Shown here: positions 36,373-44,745 of the stretch, piece by piece | How positions within the stretch are numbered: position 1 is the stretch's first letter | How the letters are laid out: each line of letters opens with the position of its first letter | Origin: Pedobacter sp. Bi126 | Lineage (GTDB): Bacteria; Bacteroidota; Bacteroidia; Sphingobacteriales; Sphingobacteriaceae | Direction: 5' to 3' | NCBI RefSeq assembly: GCF_918698245.1 | Contig: NZ_CAKKMS010000003.1 | Coordinates: forward strand, 806,001-870,000 | Length of the DNA stretch: 64,000 bases | Program-made: the position numbers and the translations under genes | Notes under the pieces: generated by a model | Told to the model about the DNA's origin: nothing | Database searches by the model: none | What the model saw: only the letters and a program-made list of their open reading frames with translations

Positions 36373-37112
36373 TCTAGGAATTACAGGCGTTGGTCTAGCG
36401 GTTACCAACACTGGTATAATACCAAGTTTTTGCCTGAAACGTTTAATGGGCAGCTGCGTCTTAATAACAAAACAATAGCAAAAACCTAAATATAAAAGAT
36501 ATGAAAACTTTAGCAAAAACAATATTCGCAGCAGCATTAACAGCAGTAGTATTTACTTCATCAGCCATGGCAACTTTTGCAGCTGAGCCTGTTAAAGCAG
36601 AAACCAAAACTGCTTCATTATCAAAATTCAGCAGGATCTGGGTAAGTGGTAACGTGAAGCTTATCTTAACACAAGGTGATAAACAAAATGTAGAAGGTAC
36701 CAGCAATTACGATGCTACAAAAACCTCTGTATCAACTGATGGGAAAACCTTATTTATCAATTCATTAGAAACAAGCCAGGTAACGTTAAATATTACCGTA
36801 AAAGATTTAGAAAGAATAGAAGCTTACGGACAATCGGTTGTGCTTACCAGCAATAATTTCGATGTAAAATACCTTCAGTTATTTTTGGGCCAAAGTGCTA
36901 CAGCGAAAATTAAAACTACAACAGGCAGTTTATACACCATTGTTAAAGATGATGCGGTATTAAAATTAAATGGTACCGCTGGTGAAAGCAAAATGATTGC
37001 AAGCAACATGAAAAATGTAAAATTAGCAAACTTTGCCAGTCTTAAATCTGCATCGTATGCTTCTCAAGCGATCATGGAAGCGGAACAAAACGCAATGAAT
37101 TTAGCGAAATAA
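36373..37112 (+). repeat. duplicated 740-bp block, copy 2 (leader + GIN-domain gene)
   Basis: Second copy of the block at 32201. The leader of 128 bases is about as conserved as the coding part, which argues that leader and gene moved together. The region 36129-36372 before it is AT-rich and must hold the divergent NEW3/ABC promoter. Confidence 0.9.
36501..37112 (+). CDS. secreted head GIN-domain (DUF2807) protein, copy 2
   Basis: 203 residues, differing from the copy at 32329 at 17 positions, most of them conservative (for example L8I, I54L, V115L). Same signal peptide and same domain. Both copies are intact and keep the reading frame, so both are probably expressed; their leaders share the inverted repeat and spacing. 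The duplication flanks the divergent NEW3/ABC operon. Confidence 0.88.
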   Translation: MKTLAKTIFAAALTAVVFTSSAMATFAAEPVKAETKTASLSKFSRIWVSGNVKLILTQGDKQNVEGTSNYDATKTSVSTDGKTLFINSLETSQVTLNITVKDLERIEAYGQSVVLTSNNFDVKYLQLFLGQSATAKIKTTTGSLYTIVKDDAVLKLNGTAGESKMIASNMKNVKLANFASLKSASYASQAIMEAEQNAMNLAK

Positions 37113-37219
37113 CAAATAGGTTAATATAGTAAAGGGGGAGCGTATTCCTCATAAATCCAGAGTCAAAACCACACTAAAATTAATAATTGGCTGTGGATAA
37201 ATAACATCTTATCTTTAAT

Positions 37220-37250
37220 AAATGCCGCCTAACCTACGGGCGGCATTTTA
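37220..37250 (+). terminator. terminator of GIN gene 2
   Basis: AATGCCGCC (37221-37229) pairs with GGCGGCATT (37239-37247), followed by T4 only, about 110 bases after the stop. Confidence 0.75.
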
Positions 37251-37287
37251 ACATTCGGGCGAAGAGCCGTTTTCACCCAACTAGATA

Positions 37288-37337
37288 GGAAAAATGCTCA
37301 TATAATCTTCCAGTAGCTTTTCTTTGAGCATTTTTCC
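37288..37337. repeat. 13-bp perfect inverted repeat
   Basis: GGAAAAATGCTCA at 37288-37300 is repeated as its complement at 37325-37337 with a 24-base spacer. It is not next to a gene end and lacks a typical terminator tail; it may be a remnant of a small mobile element. Confidence 0.65.
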
Positions 37338-37380
37338 TGACCTGGAAAGTGTTTAGGAATTACCAGCTGAATATAAGCTT

Positions 37381-37578
37381 AAATTTAAAACAACCCTTGA
37401 GCACTTAATTACGATTGCAGGAAATAATGGGTTTGAGTATATGTTGTAGGATGTAAATAGCACTAGTTATTTAGCCATAGGAGTTGAACCTATCCTACCC
37501 AAGTTGATAACCGAGAGAAAAAGATTCTCCTTAACGGGAAGCTGTAATATTTTGAATCTTTCACGAAATTCTTATTAG
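37381..37578 (+). pseudogene. possible decayed coding remnant
   Basis: A frame of 66 codons is interrupted only by one TAG at 37447. It would read LEHLITIAGNNGFEYML before the stop and DVNSTSYLAIGVEPILPKL after it. I recognise no family. It may be chance; the rest of 37113-37689 holds the terminator and the inverted repeat. Confidence 0.25.
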
Positions 37579-37689
37579 AATCCGCAAAAAAAATCTGGTA
37601 ATTGTAAACAAATTTATGAGCGGCGTTGTTCTTAATATTAATGCTTTCAACTGTTATTATAAGAATTAAGTAGAAAGTATCAAGAATCC

Positions 37690-38100
37690 ATGAACAGATT
37701 AAAGTTCAAAATAAGTCTATCATTTTTTAGCATAATGATTTTATTATCATTAACAGTTCAATCCCAAACCTATACCGGCTGTGTAATATACGAAGCATCA
37801 GGAGATCCACGTCTTTCCGACGGCATTTATACAACTTCTTTAGGAAGCACTTCCAGTTGTAATGGTTATACTGTTCAAAATTATTCTTCAACCCCAACAA
37901 CTGGTGCACTCTCTAGCTTTTGTTACACCCCAACTTTAAGTAATGCTTCGCCTGCGCTATATCGGAATTGTGTAACAGGAGGCAGATGTGGAATTATCAC
38001 AACAATCACGATAGTAAACTGCCCTATAGACGATTACATTGTGTATTTTGCATTAACATTGTCTGTAGCTGCCATAAGCATGTTGAAAAAACAATATTAG
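37690..38100 (+). CDS. small secreted protein with a C-terminal sorting-signal-like tail
   Basis: A 136-residue protein with a signal peptide (about 1-25, cut after VQSQ). The mature part is Ser/Thr/Tyr/Gly-rich with eight or so Cys counting from GCVIY, likely forming disulfides. The C-terminus has the three-part form CPIDDYI, a hydrophobic stretch (VYFALTLSVAAISML) and KKQY. This resembles the PID-type C-terminal sorting signals of Bacteroidota, processed by exosortase-like enzymes; that link is inference. No exosortase gene is in the window. Function is unknown. Confidence 0.65.
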   Translation: MNRLKFKISLSFFSIMILLSLTVQSQTYTGCVIYEASGDPRLSDGIYTTSLGSTSSCNGYTVQNYSSTPTTGALSSFCYTPTLSNASPALYRNCVTGGRCGIITTITIVNCPIDDYIVYFALTLSVAAISMLKKQY

Positions 38101-38150
38101 GCGCATCCGGTAAGTTTTGTACGGATCAACTGGATATGTCGCGCTACTAT

Positions 38151-38678
38151 CTACCTCGCCAAACTATGCTTCGTTTCCCGCCATGCCCATGGTGCTACAG
38201 CATCTTTCTCTTGCCACAAGCCTACTTTATTTTTCCTGGCGGTTATTTCCAGTTGTGAATAAAGTAAATCGCTGGAGTATTTTTTATAATGCCAGGCCAT
38301 GCCCTGTTTAATCATTTCCTGGTTCACCACCTGTTTTTTGCGGTTAATTACTACAGCAATTAATCTTTTATACCGGTCGTATTTCTGGCCTTGTACACTC
38401 ACCATTTGCCCGAAACACAAATCGGAGAGTGCTTTTTTAGCATAATTTCCAAAAGGTTGCGAGCCGCGTTTCTCAGGACAATCAATATGCGCTAAGCGGA
38501 TTTTAATAGGCTGGTTTTGGTATAATACCTCCATGGTATCGCCATCCATAATGCGGATTACTTTGGCGGTAAAAACAAGCTGATTGTAGTTTATTAGTGA
38601 TTTGCTTTCGCTTGGCGGGATGAAACAAGCCTGGAGCGTTAACAATAAAACCAACAAACTTACTTTTCCCAACCGCAT
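38151..38678 (-). CDS. thermonuclease-family (SNase) lipoprotein
   Basis: A 175-residue protein with lipobox TLQAC (Cys18). It contains the staphylococcal nuclease core: VIRIMDGDTMEV (calcium-binding Asp), IKIRLAHIDCPEK (catalytic Arg and Glu) and QKYDRYKRLIAVV (second catalytic Arg). It should cut DNA or RNA at the cell envelope with calcium. The start overlaps the end of the small gene upstream by 19 bases, so both are co-translated. Confidence 0.92.
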   Translation of the reverse strand: MRLGKVSLLVLLLTLQACFIPPSESKSLINYNQLVFTAKVIRIMDGDTMEVLYQNQPIKIRLAHIDCPEKRGSQPFGNYAKKALSDLCFGQMVSVQGQKYDRYKRLIAVVINRKKQVVNQEMIKQGMAWHYKKYSSDLLYSQLEITARKNKVGLWQEKDAVAPWAWRETKHSLAR

Positions 38679-38869
38679 AATGTTTTTCCGTCTTTTTTTG
38701 CTTTATCTATTGTGCTTTGTACAATTTTATATGTGCAGTTGCTTAAACCACGGCAACTGGTGCTATAATGATATTTTTTGGCGTTACCACTGTTGCAAAT
38801 GTACACGGTTGTATTTTCTTTACAAGTAATGTTGATAAAGAAAAAGAGGAGTAAGGAGAGCATTTTCAT
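38660..38869 (-). CDS. small Cys-rich lipoprotein paired with the nuclease
   Basis: A 69-residue product with a lipobox-like INITCKE (Cys16) and four further Cys in VYICNSGNAKKYHYSTSCRG, then LSNCTYKI and TLCGWEK. The order C-N-S-x-N-A-K-K-Y-H and the C-terminal CGW are a recurrent pattern of small bacteroidete proteins, in my recollection often beside nucleases. It may bind metal (a metal-binding Ada-like knuckle) but that is inferred. The gene precedes and overlaps the nuclease gene. Confidence 0.75.
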   Translation of the reverse strand: MKMLSLLLFFFINITCKENTTVYICNSGNAKKYHYSTSCRGLSNCTYKIVQSTIDKAKKDGKTLCGWEK

Positions 38870-38890
38870 GATTGTGGGATATTTGCTTGT

Positions 38891-39829
38891 TTATTTCTTA
38901 ATAAAATCTAGAATGTATTTAACAGCTTCGGCCTGGTTGCTTGCCGCAGGTTTAAGCTCAAACCTTTTTACACCAGAGCTTTTCATCCAATCTGTCCAGA
39001 TTAGCCGCATGATTTCCATATCTGTTGGATGCTGTGTTGCTGCTCCTGTTTTGGAAAGCGATCGATCATACATTTCGATCACAATAACTTCTAGGCTTTT
39101 TAAAAATGGATTTTTTGCAGGGTTAATCTTAAATTTAGTGTTTTTGGATAAAAAAAAAGCCATATCGCTTCCCTTTGATTTTAAAAAGGCATTGCGAAAA
39201 TCCGCAACCTTTTTTGCACTCAAATCGTAGCCCTTATCATAAATTCCTGCCTCAATATAACCATCAGTCATTAATACCATGATGTTACGAAATTTGTGGG
39301 TTATTTTGCCAAGAGGTAAGTCTGGCAAAATAATCCGATCATCAATACCTGATTGAAAATAGGTCCAAATATCTGCTCCATTTTTAGAGATTGCGGCTTT
39401 GTCGTTAAATTTCTTATATTCTGAAATAAAGTTATTAATGTCTTTTGGCAGACAGGAGACAACTTTATTTCTTCCAAGGATATAATTAATTCTGTCAACC
39501 TGTTTATCAAATTGCTGGAGATCGACGGTTAACAGGTTCGTATTGATTTTATACAATCCTATTAGTCCTTTATTGATAAAATCGACACTATAATGATCAA
39601 ATTGGCCATCCGTTCGTTTTAACCGGAGTATGTCTGGCCATATCTTCTTCAATGCCCCTTGAACAATATCCACATCGTTAACTGCTTTTGGATACAACTT
39701 AGGATTTAATCGATTTGATAAATCAGGTGCAAAAACTATATTATAGTCAGTAACCTCTTTTGTTCTTTGAGCCGCCGCATACATACAGGCAGAACATATC
39801 AAAATGCTTATTAAGAAATATTTTTTCAT
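38891..39829 (-). CDS. secreted VWA-like protein
   Basis: A 312-residue protein with a signal peptide (about 1-20, MKKYFLISILICSACMYAAA). YNIVFAPDLSNRL has the D-x-S-x form of a VWA MIDAS motif, FRNIMVLMTDGYIEAG supplies the later Asp, and the order of strands and helices fits a von Willebrand factor A domain. It is probably a periplasmic or surface protein for metal-dependent protein contact. Its ATG overlaps the stop of the PLD-like gene (TGATG), so it is the last gene of the DUF4236-PLD-VWA operon. Confidence 0.65.
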   Translation of the reverse strand: MKKYFLISILICSACMYAAAQRTKEVTDYNIVFAPDLSNRLNPKLYPKAVNDVDIVQGALKKIWPDILRLKRTDGQFDHYSVDFINKGLIGLYKINTNLLTVDLQQFDKQVDRINYILGRNKVVSCLPKDINNFISEYKKFNDKAAISKNGADIWTYFQSGIDDRIILPDLPLGKITHKFRNIMVLMTDGYIEAGIYDKGYDLSAKKVADFRNAFLKSKGSDMAFFLSKNTKFKINPAKNPFLKSLEVIVIEMYDRSLSKTGAATQHPTDMEIMRLIWTDWMKSSGVKRFELKPAASNQAEAVKYILDFIKK

Positions 39830-41850
39830 CAGATTACAACCCGTTTATCTATTTGTGAACTTTTTACCTTTTCGTTTTGCCAATTTACAGCAGTATCAAA
39901 CGCCTCCCGAGATTTTTCTGTGGCCTTTAGTACCGCATATTCTTCATGTAGGTAATCGTTCCAGCCCTCTAAAAAGATATTGATCCTATCATTTAGCGAA
40001 TCAATAGAAATTGGAAGATTGTCATTTTCGACATGACTTTTATATATGGTCGCAATATCTATAATGTGTTGTTTCCCCGTAATTAGATCTGTCTTTTTAA
40101 CTTCCTTTAAAAGGTTTAGTTTATTGGGAATGGAAGTGAGCCTAGCCTCAACAATTTTATATTGAGCATCTAAACTAATATTTTGTGCCTCTATTGCGTA
40201 AATTTCCCCCTTAAATAGTAAAATTTTTTCTCCTTCTAATTTTAGATCTTCATCCATTTGTTTGATGAGCAAGTTGTTTTTTAATGTAGCAACATCAGGG
40301 TTTCTTTCTTCAAAGATTAACATGAGTTTCTCAAATGCAAACTTTAACATAAGCAAACCAAAGGCACCTAATAAAAATACCAAATAGAAATTAGGATCTG
40401 TAAAAGCCATTGATATTCGCCAAGCCTCAGTAGCGTCTCCTATATCATATTTCATTTGATAAATGGCTGCCGAAACTTTGTAAGCGATTGCTGTATCAAC
40501 TAATACAATTCCAACGAGGAACATGGATATGATAATCCATGTTTTCTTTGTAAAAAGTTTGATGAGTGCGCAAAAAAGTGGGATGCTTACGAAGAGCAAG
40601 ATAAAAATGATACCTGCCCCGCCTTTTGATAAAGTTAAAGACAAAGCTTTAGGATTAAATATTTCCATCGGAATAGCATCGAATCCCGCGGCCTTGGCAG
40701 CCTTCGAGTCTTCAACAGCAAACAATAAAATGTAACATGCTGAAGAGTAGAAGATAAAAAGGTAAGTGATTAAGCAGATATTTGCGAACAATACTGGAAT
40801 AAACTCATACCATTTAAACTTTGGGCTGACAAAATCTGTTTGCGCAATGCGTATCTTATTCTTTATCTCTGCAATATTTTTTTCATGAAAACCAATTTTA
40901 TTTTCTTTAAGGCTCTGGATTTCCTGTTTATTTTTTTCGGTCTCAGCTTTTAGGTTGATGAGCTGGTTCTTGGCATTTGACGTTTCGTTTTCTGCTTCTG
41001 CCTCAGACGTTTGTAACTGCAAATTGAGATTTTCTTCAAATGTATTAAGGCTCTTTACTTCCTGCTCATCAATCTTGGTTTTTAAACGTTTCTTTTTGTC
41101 TTCAACTACATCAATATCGTTTATAAAAACCGAATAAACTGTATCTAATGATTTAGTAAGTACCTGATGATCGCCATTATTATATTTGGAACGCTCATAA
41201 CCTTGCCCCCTTAACATAGATCGATCAAAATTACCAATCTCTGCAGCAATCATCGAATCGAGTACCTTAGTAAACTCAGAAATAGCATGTTCCTTAGCTG
41301 TGTGGGTTTCGGTTTTTGCCTCAACTTTTAAAGGTACAAAAGGAACATCAACCACTTCACCCCGCTGCAGGGCTGCCTTATGGTTAATGTCGTTAAAATT
41401 AGTGATTAAATGAGCTACAGTTTCGGCATGATTTGTTACAATTATACTTTCGTGATTATTTTTCCTTGCATTTACCGACCAATTATAAGAACCATGCAGT
41501 GCAATCCGTTTATCAATTACACAAAATTTTTGATTCATGATACCATAACCAACATTCTTTATCTTAGTTACTGAAGCTCCCAATGAAACGAGTTCATCAA
41601 AATCTAACTTCAGATTCTCTTGATTATCGGCGATGATTAGCTCAACCTTTACATTTTGAGCGGCTTTACTTTTAACGATAGCGAATAATTCCTCGTCAGT
41701 AAACCATGCACTGGCAATTAGAATTTCGAAATCTGCTCCTTCTAGCTCTTTAACTATCCGGGCAAAAATCTCTTTGTTGTCTTGCAACACTTGCTGATCG
41801 AGTTGGGTATTTTCTGTGAGCATGAGTTTTTCATTTAGGAATGAACACAT
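39829..41850 (-). CDS. PLD-like membrane protein with coiled coil and altered HKD motif
   Basis: A 673-residue protein. Residues about 25-160 form a PLDc_2-type domain with DFEILIASAWFTDEELFAIV and GIMNQKFCVIDKRIALHGSY; where active enzymes have H-x-K-x4-D, here Asn106-x-Lys108-x4-Asp113 stands, with GSxN (120-123) kept. About 180-340 is a charged, helical, coiled-coil region, about 345-520 holds four hydrophobic helices (VLFANICLITYLFIF, GAGIIFILLFVSIPLF and others), and the tail is helical again. Only one HKD is present and its His is missing, so it may bind rather than cut. An alternative start is Met10. It sits 26 bases after the DUF4236 gene. Confidence 0.8.
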   Translation of the reverse strand: MCSFLNEKLMLTENTQLDQQVLQDNKEIFARIVKELEGADFEILIASAWFTDEELFAIVKSKAAQNVKVELIIADNQENLKLDFDELVSLGASVTKIKNVGYGIMNQKFCVIDKRIALHGSYNWSVNARKNNHESIIVTNHAETVAHLITNFNDINHKAALQRGEVVDVPFVPLKVEAKTETHTAKEHAISEFTKVLDSMIAAEIGNFDRSMLRGQGYERSKYNNGDHQVLTKSLDTVYSVFINDIDVVEDKKKRLKTKIDEQEVKSLNTFEENLNLQLQTSEAEAENETSNAKNQLINLKAETEKNKQEIQSLKENKIGFHEKNIAEIKNKIRIAQTDFVSPKFKWYEFIPVLFANICLITYLFIFYSSACYILLFAVEDSKAAKAAGFDAIPMEIFNPKALSLTLSKGGAGIIFILLFVSIPLFCALIKLFTKKTWIIISMFLVGIVLVDTAIAYKVSAAIYQMKYDIGDATEAWRISMAFTDPNFYLVFLLGAFGLLMLKFAFEKLMLIFEERNPDVATLKNNLLIKQMDEDLKLEGEKILLFKGEIYAIEAQNISLDAQYKIVEARLTSIPNKLNLLKEVKKTDLITGKQHIIDIATIYKSHVENDNLPISIDSLNDRINIFLEGWNDYLHEEYAVLKATEKSREAFDTAVNWQNEKVKSSQIDKRVVI

Positions 41851-41876
41851 TGCTGTATCCGTACTTAATTTAAAAA

Positions 41877-42989
41877 TTATTTTAGTTGTTTAATCGTTGT
41901 TTGGTAATCTCTAAAGCTCTGTCCGAATGCTTCTGTAAACTCGTAATTGCTAAATTCGTATTCTTCGTTTAAGCCTGTATTCGTACGTAAATTGATCTGG
42001 CCATATTTGGCTATTGGAATCTGGTAGTTACCTTTAAATCTTTTATCTGGTGTACCATTTTTATTTACTTTGGCCCAAGTCCTGTCGATTATTTTCGAAT
42101 CGCGGGGTACCGTACCGGTTTCGGTAAAACGAACATAACTTTGCTGCAGGTTAAGTTCATCAAGCCCGATGATGGCAAAATTTGTGTTATTGGAATACAT
42201 GATGATGAAGCTGGGATAGAAATATAAATCCGCGCCATTTGCATTTTCGAAGTATAGTGCTTCAAAGTTTGATCTGATATCGATAAGTGATTTAAATGCA
42301 AACTTTACATCTCGTTTATTTACAATGGTGCTGGCAGATGATCGCGCTGCCACGCGATCTTGAAAATGGGCACTGGTTACATCCCAAATTTTATGGGAGG
42401 TTGTTAAGTTCCCGAATGCTTTCACTAAGCAATCGTACTTTTCCCTGATTTCGGGTTCAAATTCTATATCAAGCTTGACATAACAGTTGTCTATTTGAAT
42501 TGATGTTTGTTTGATGGCTTCTTTTTGTGCCGTAATATTTATTTTTAAGCTTGCGGGAATAGTCTTTTTTATTAGGCCATAGAGGAATATATAACTTAGC
42601 ACGAGTTTAGTTTTCGAAAAACCTAAAGTAGCCTGGATTTTTAATAAATCGCTTTTGAGTTCTTTCCTTTGCTGTTGGGCCAATAGAATAGCCTCTTTAA
42701 CACCAAGCATGTTTTGGCTGGTTATTTCATGAATGTCAGCACTGAAAATATTGTCTAAAACTTCTACCGGCTCGTTTGGCAGGTATACCTGAGGCTGAGT
42801 ACTTGAGCCTGAAAGTTTATACCTGCTGTTAATGCCTAAAAGTGGAACAGAGGTGTTAAGATAGGTTCCTGATTTTCCGAAAGTCAGGCTTGCCCCTTTA
42901 ACTCCTATAGAAGTGGCTATACCACTTTTACTTAAGTTTAAATGAACACCAGGGATAATTTTTATTCGTTTGTGAAAGCTCCAAGCCAT
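41877..42989 (-). CDS. DUF4236-domain protein
   Basis: The frame is open back to 43169, but the DUF4236 signature MAWSFHKRIKIIPGVHLNLS begins exactly at an ATG at 42989, downstream of a good promoter, giving 370 residues. The signature continues GVKGASLTFGKSGTYLNTSV. The remaining 300 residues are helical in the middle (KEAILLAQQQRKELKSDL) and strand-rich after about 200, without a family I recognise. DUF4236 proteins are of unknown function and are often found near phage- or stress-type genes. It is the first gene of an operon with the PLD-like and VWA-like genes. Confidence 0.85.
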   Translation of the reverse strand: MAWSFHKRIKIIPGVHLNLSKSGIATSIGVKGASLTFGKSGTYLNTSVPLLGINSRYKLSGSSTQPQVYLPNEPVEVLDNIFSADIHEITSQNMLGVKEAILLAQQQRKELKSDLLKIQATLGFSKTKLVLSYIFLYGLIKKTIPASLKINITAQKEAIKQTSIQIDNCYVKLDIEFEPEIREKYDCLVKAFGNLTTSHKIWDVTSAHFQDRVAARSSASTIVNKRDVKFAFKSLIDIRSNFEALYFENANGADLYFYPSFIIMYSNNTNFAIIGLDELNLQQSYVRFTETGTVPRDSKIIDRTWAKVNKNGTPDKRFKGNYQIPIAKYGQINLRTNTGLNEEYEFSNYEFTEAFGQSFRDYQTTIKQLK

Positions 42990-43015
42990 TTTAGTATTTT
43001 TTAATTTTGATACTA

Positions 43016-43060
43016 CAAAAATAAGTTGCTTGAAGGGGCTTACATTACGGGAAACCGTAA
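43016..43060 (-). promoter_or_regulatory. promoter and TTACGG palindrome of the DUF4236 operon
   Basis: TTACGGGAAACCGTAA at 43045-43060 is a perfect 6-4-6 palindrome. On the minus strand, exactly 21 bases later, TATTTTTG (43016-43023) matches the TAnnTTTG -7 box. The palindrome thus covers about -50 to -35, where an activator would sit. The same arrangement recurs at 45098-45142 and 48284-48327. Confidence 0.7.
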
Positions 43061-43161
43061 AGCCAAAACTATTTTCATAATTAATTTTCAGCAAAAATGG
43101 ATTCATTAACAGCTGTTTACAAAGCTGGAAAAATGTAGCATATTTTGAATAAGTTAACGCA

Positions 43162-43500
43162 CTAATCATTCTTTGGCTTCACATAATCCTCTGATTTTTC
43201 TTTCTTCCACCAGCTATTATCGAGGCGTTTAATGGAAAAAAAAGCGCGGTTTACACCTGGTTTCATGGTTGCTGTATCGAGGTGCCTGCGCCATACGTGG
43301 ATTAGGGTGTCGGTGCCTATACGTACCCACCAGAAAGTTTTGCCATAACGTTTTGTGGTGTACACTTCGCTTATGGTGCCCTTAATTGTTTTGTTGTTGA
43401 AACCGGGTTCCATTAACTGATAGGTGATCACTTTCTTTTTTTGTGCATGGGCATTGCCTATTATGACTGTTAATAATAGCAGTGTAACTAGATGTTTCAT
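43162..43500 (-). CDS. small secreted protein of unknown function
   Basis: The ATG at 43500 gives a clear signal peptide (MKHLVTLLLLTVIIGNAHA, then QKKK); seven extra codons back to 43521 would place a charged piece before it and are rejected. The 112-residue product has a compact beta-rich middle (GTISEVYTTKRYGKTFWWVR) with many Trp and ends in a lysine-rich tail, which would suit an OB- or SH3-like fold. I do not know the family. A variant of the TTACGG palindrome lies 33 bases before the ATG. Confidence 0.7.
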   Translation of the reverse strand: MKHLVTLLLLTVIIGNAHAQKKKVITYQLMEPGFNNKTIKGTISEVYTTKRYGKTFWWVRIGTDTLIHVWRRHLDTATMKPGVNRAFFSIKRLDNSWWKKEKSEDYVKPKND

Positions 43501-43533
43501 GCCACTAAGGTATTTCGGCAAAAAATATATTCC

Positions 43534-43549
43534 TTACGGCTAACAGTAA
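43534..43549 (-). promoter_or_regulatory. variant TTACGG palindrome before the small secreted gene
   Basis: TTACGGCTAACAGTAA, with outer pairs extending it to CCTTAC..GTAAGG. One base of the core right arm differs (CAGTAA). No TAnnTTTG sits at the standard 21-base distance: the best fit there is TACCTTAG, only a few bases from the ATG, whereas TATTTTTTG lies closer to the palindrome. It could be a weaker site or one with a repressing role. Confidence 0.4.
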
Positions 43550-43669
43550 GGGAATGATAACTTAATAGAAAGGGTGATGGAATGAGTGAATATAGTTAAT
43601 GCAAAAATGAGAGGTTGCCCTGCCTGATTCGAAAACAACCTCTACATTTTTTGAGAGATGAGCGGATAA

Positions 43670-44734
43670 TTAGTAGTTTTCTATAGTTTGATGCAACTGG
43701 TTTCTGTAATCGTAAAGCTCATCAAGGTTAAACAGCTGCTTTTTCTCGCCAGCATCTTTTCCTTTCTCGAAAGTTTCGATGTACTTGTTAATGGTATTAA
43801 AATGGAATCTGCAAATTGGTTTACGGTTATTGTCGTCCAGCAATACGCCAAAGTAAGATTGGGTATCACGCGCAGCGATCCTGGCAGATGGAATCTTCTC
43901 GCGCAAGATGGCTTTTACAATCTGGAAAGCTTCTAATTCTTCTTCAGTAGTTACGATTTTAGAAGCATCGGGATCTTCATTAACAGGAATCACTTTGCCT
44001 TCCTCCTTTTTCTCAATTTTCTCGTTAATATTCAATGCCGATTTTAAGCGGTCGCTGATAGATTCATTGATCGAAATGGTAAGGGCTTTTTTGGTATAAT
44101 CTTTAAAGGCAATCATCCGGTTTGCCGTTAAGGGTTTGTCGAAAAAACGGTTTACTAAGAGCTTCACCATTTCATCGGAAGGGCTGTCTATTTCTTTTTC
44201 AAATTCCTTTCTGATGGCTTTAATGTATTTTAACCCTTCGGCCGAATCGAGGATCGTTTCTAAATTATATTCGTTTTTGGTGAAACTTTCGAGGATTTTA
44301 ATGGCATTATCTTTCAGGTCTTCGATATCGATGGTTAAAAATGGTTTTTCATCCATAATGTTCGGCTTTTCCAAATCGGCGTAAAAATTGTAAACTGTAC
44401 CGTTGGTTAATACCCCAAACCGCGCTTTAGAAACATGGTAATAGCGGTGCAATTGAGAATTATGCGCATCGGCACTTTCCTTCCAGTGTTTACATTCGAA
44501 AATGAGGATGGGTTCGTTGTTTTTACGGATCACATAATCTACCTTTTCGCCTTTTTTGGTGCCGATATCGCAAATGTGTTCGGGTATAACTTCTGTAGGG
44601 TTAAAAATATCGTAACCGAGGATTTGAATAAAAGGCATTACAAATGCATTTTTCGTAGCCTCTTCGGTATTGATCTGCTCTTTTAAGCCCACCACGCGCT
44701 GATGAAGTTGTTCTAACTTTAGTTTAAGATCCAT
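43670..44734 (-). CDS. PD-(D/E)XK nuclease-like protein, type I restriction R N-terminal type
   Basis: A 354-residue protein. The first 150 residues match the N-terminal domain of type I restriction R subunits (COG4748-like): TEEATKNAFVMPFIQILGYD, then KVDYVIRKNNEPILIFECKH with Asp66, Glu80 and Lys82 as the D...ExK nuclease triad and GVLTNGTVYNFY. No helicase part follows; the C-terminal half is helical and ends with a domain having PICRFHFNTINKYIE. Without methylase or specificity genes nearby it is unlikely to be a classic restriction enzyme. It starts 11 bases after the DUF1508 gene and is probably expressed with it. Confidence 0.82.
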   Translation of the reverse strand: MDLKLKLEQLHQRVVGLKEQINTEEATKNAFVMPFIQILGYDIFNPTEVIPEHICDIGTKKGEKVDYVIRKNNEPILIFECKHWKESADAHNSQLHRYYHVSKARFGVLTNGTVYNFYADLEKPNIMDEKPFLTIDIEDLKDNAIKILESFTKNEYNLETILDSAEGLKYIKAIRKEFEKEIDSPSDEMVKLLVNRFFDKPLTANRMIAFKDYTKKALTISINESISDRLKSALNINEKIEKKEEGKVIPVNEDPDASKIVTTEEELEAFQIVKAILREKIPSARIAARDTQSYFGVLLDDNNRKPICRFHFNTINKYIETFEKGKDAGEKKQLFNLDELYDYRNQLHQTIENY

Positions 44735-44745
44735 AACTTATCGCA

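Noticed and set aside
42990..43169. 60-codon N-terminal extension of the DUF4236 protein
   Set aside because: It would include the operator and the -7 box, and DUF4236 proteins begin at MAWSFHKR.
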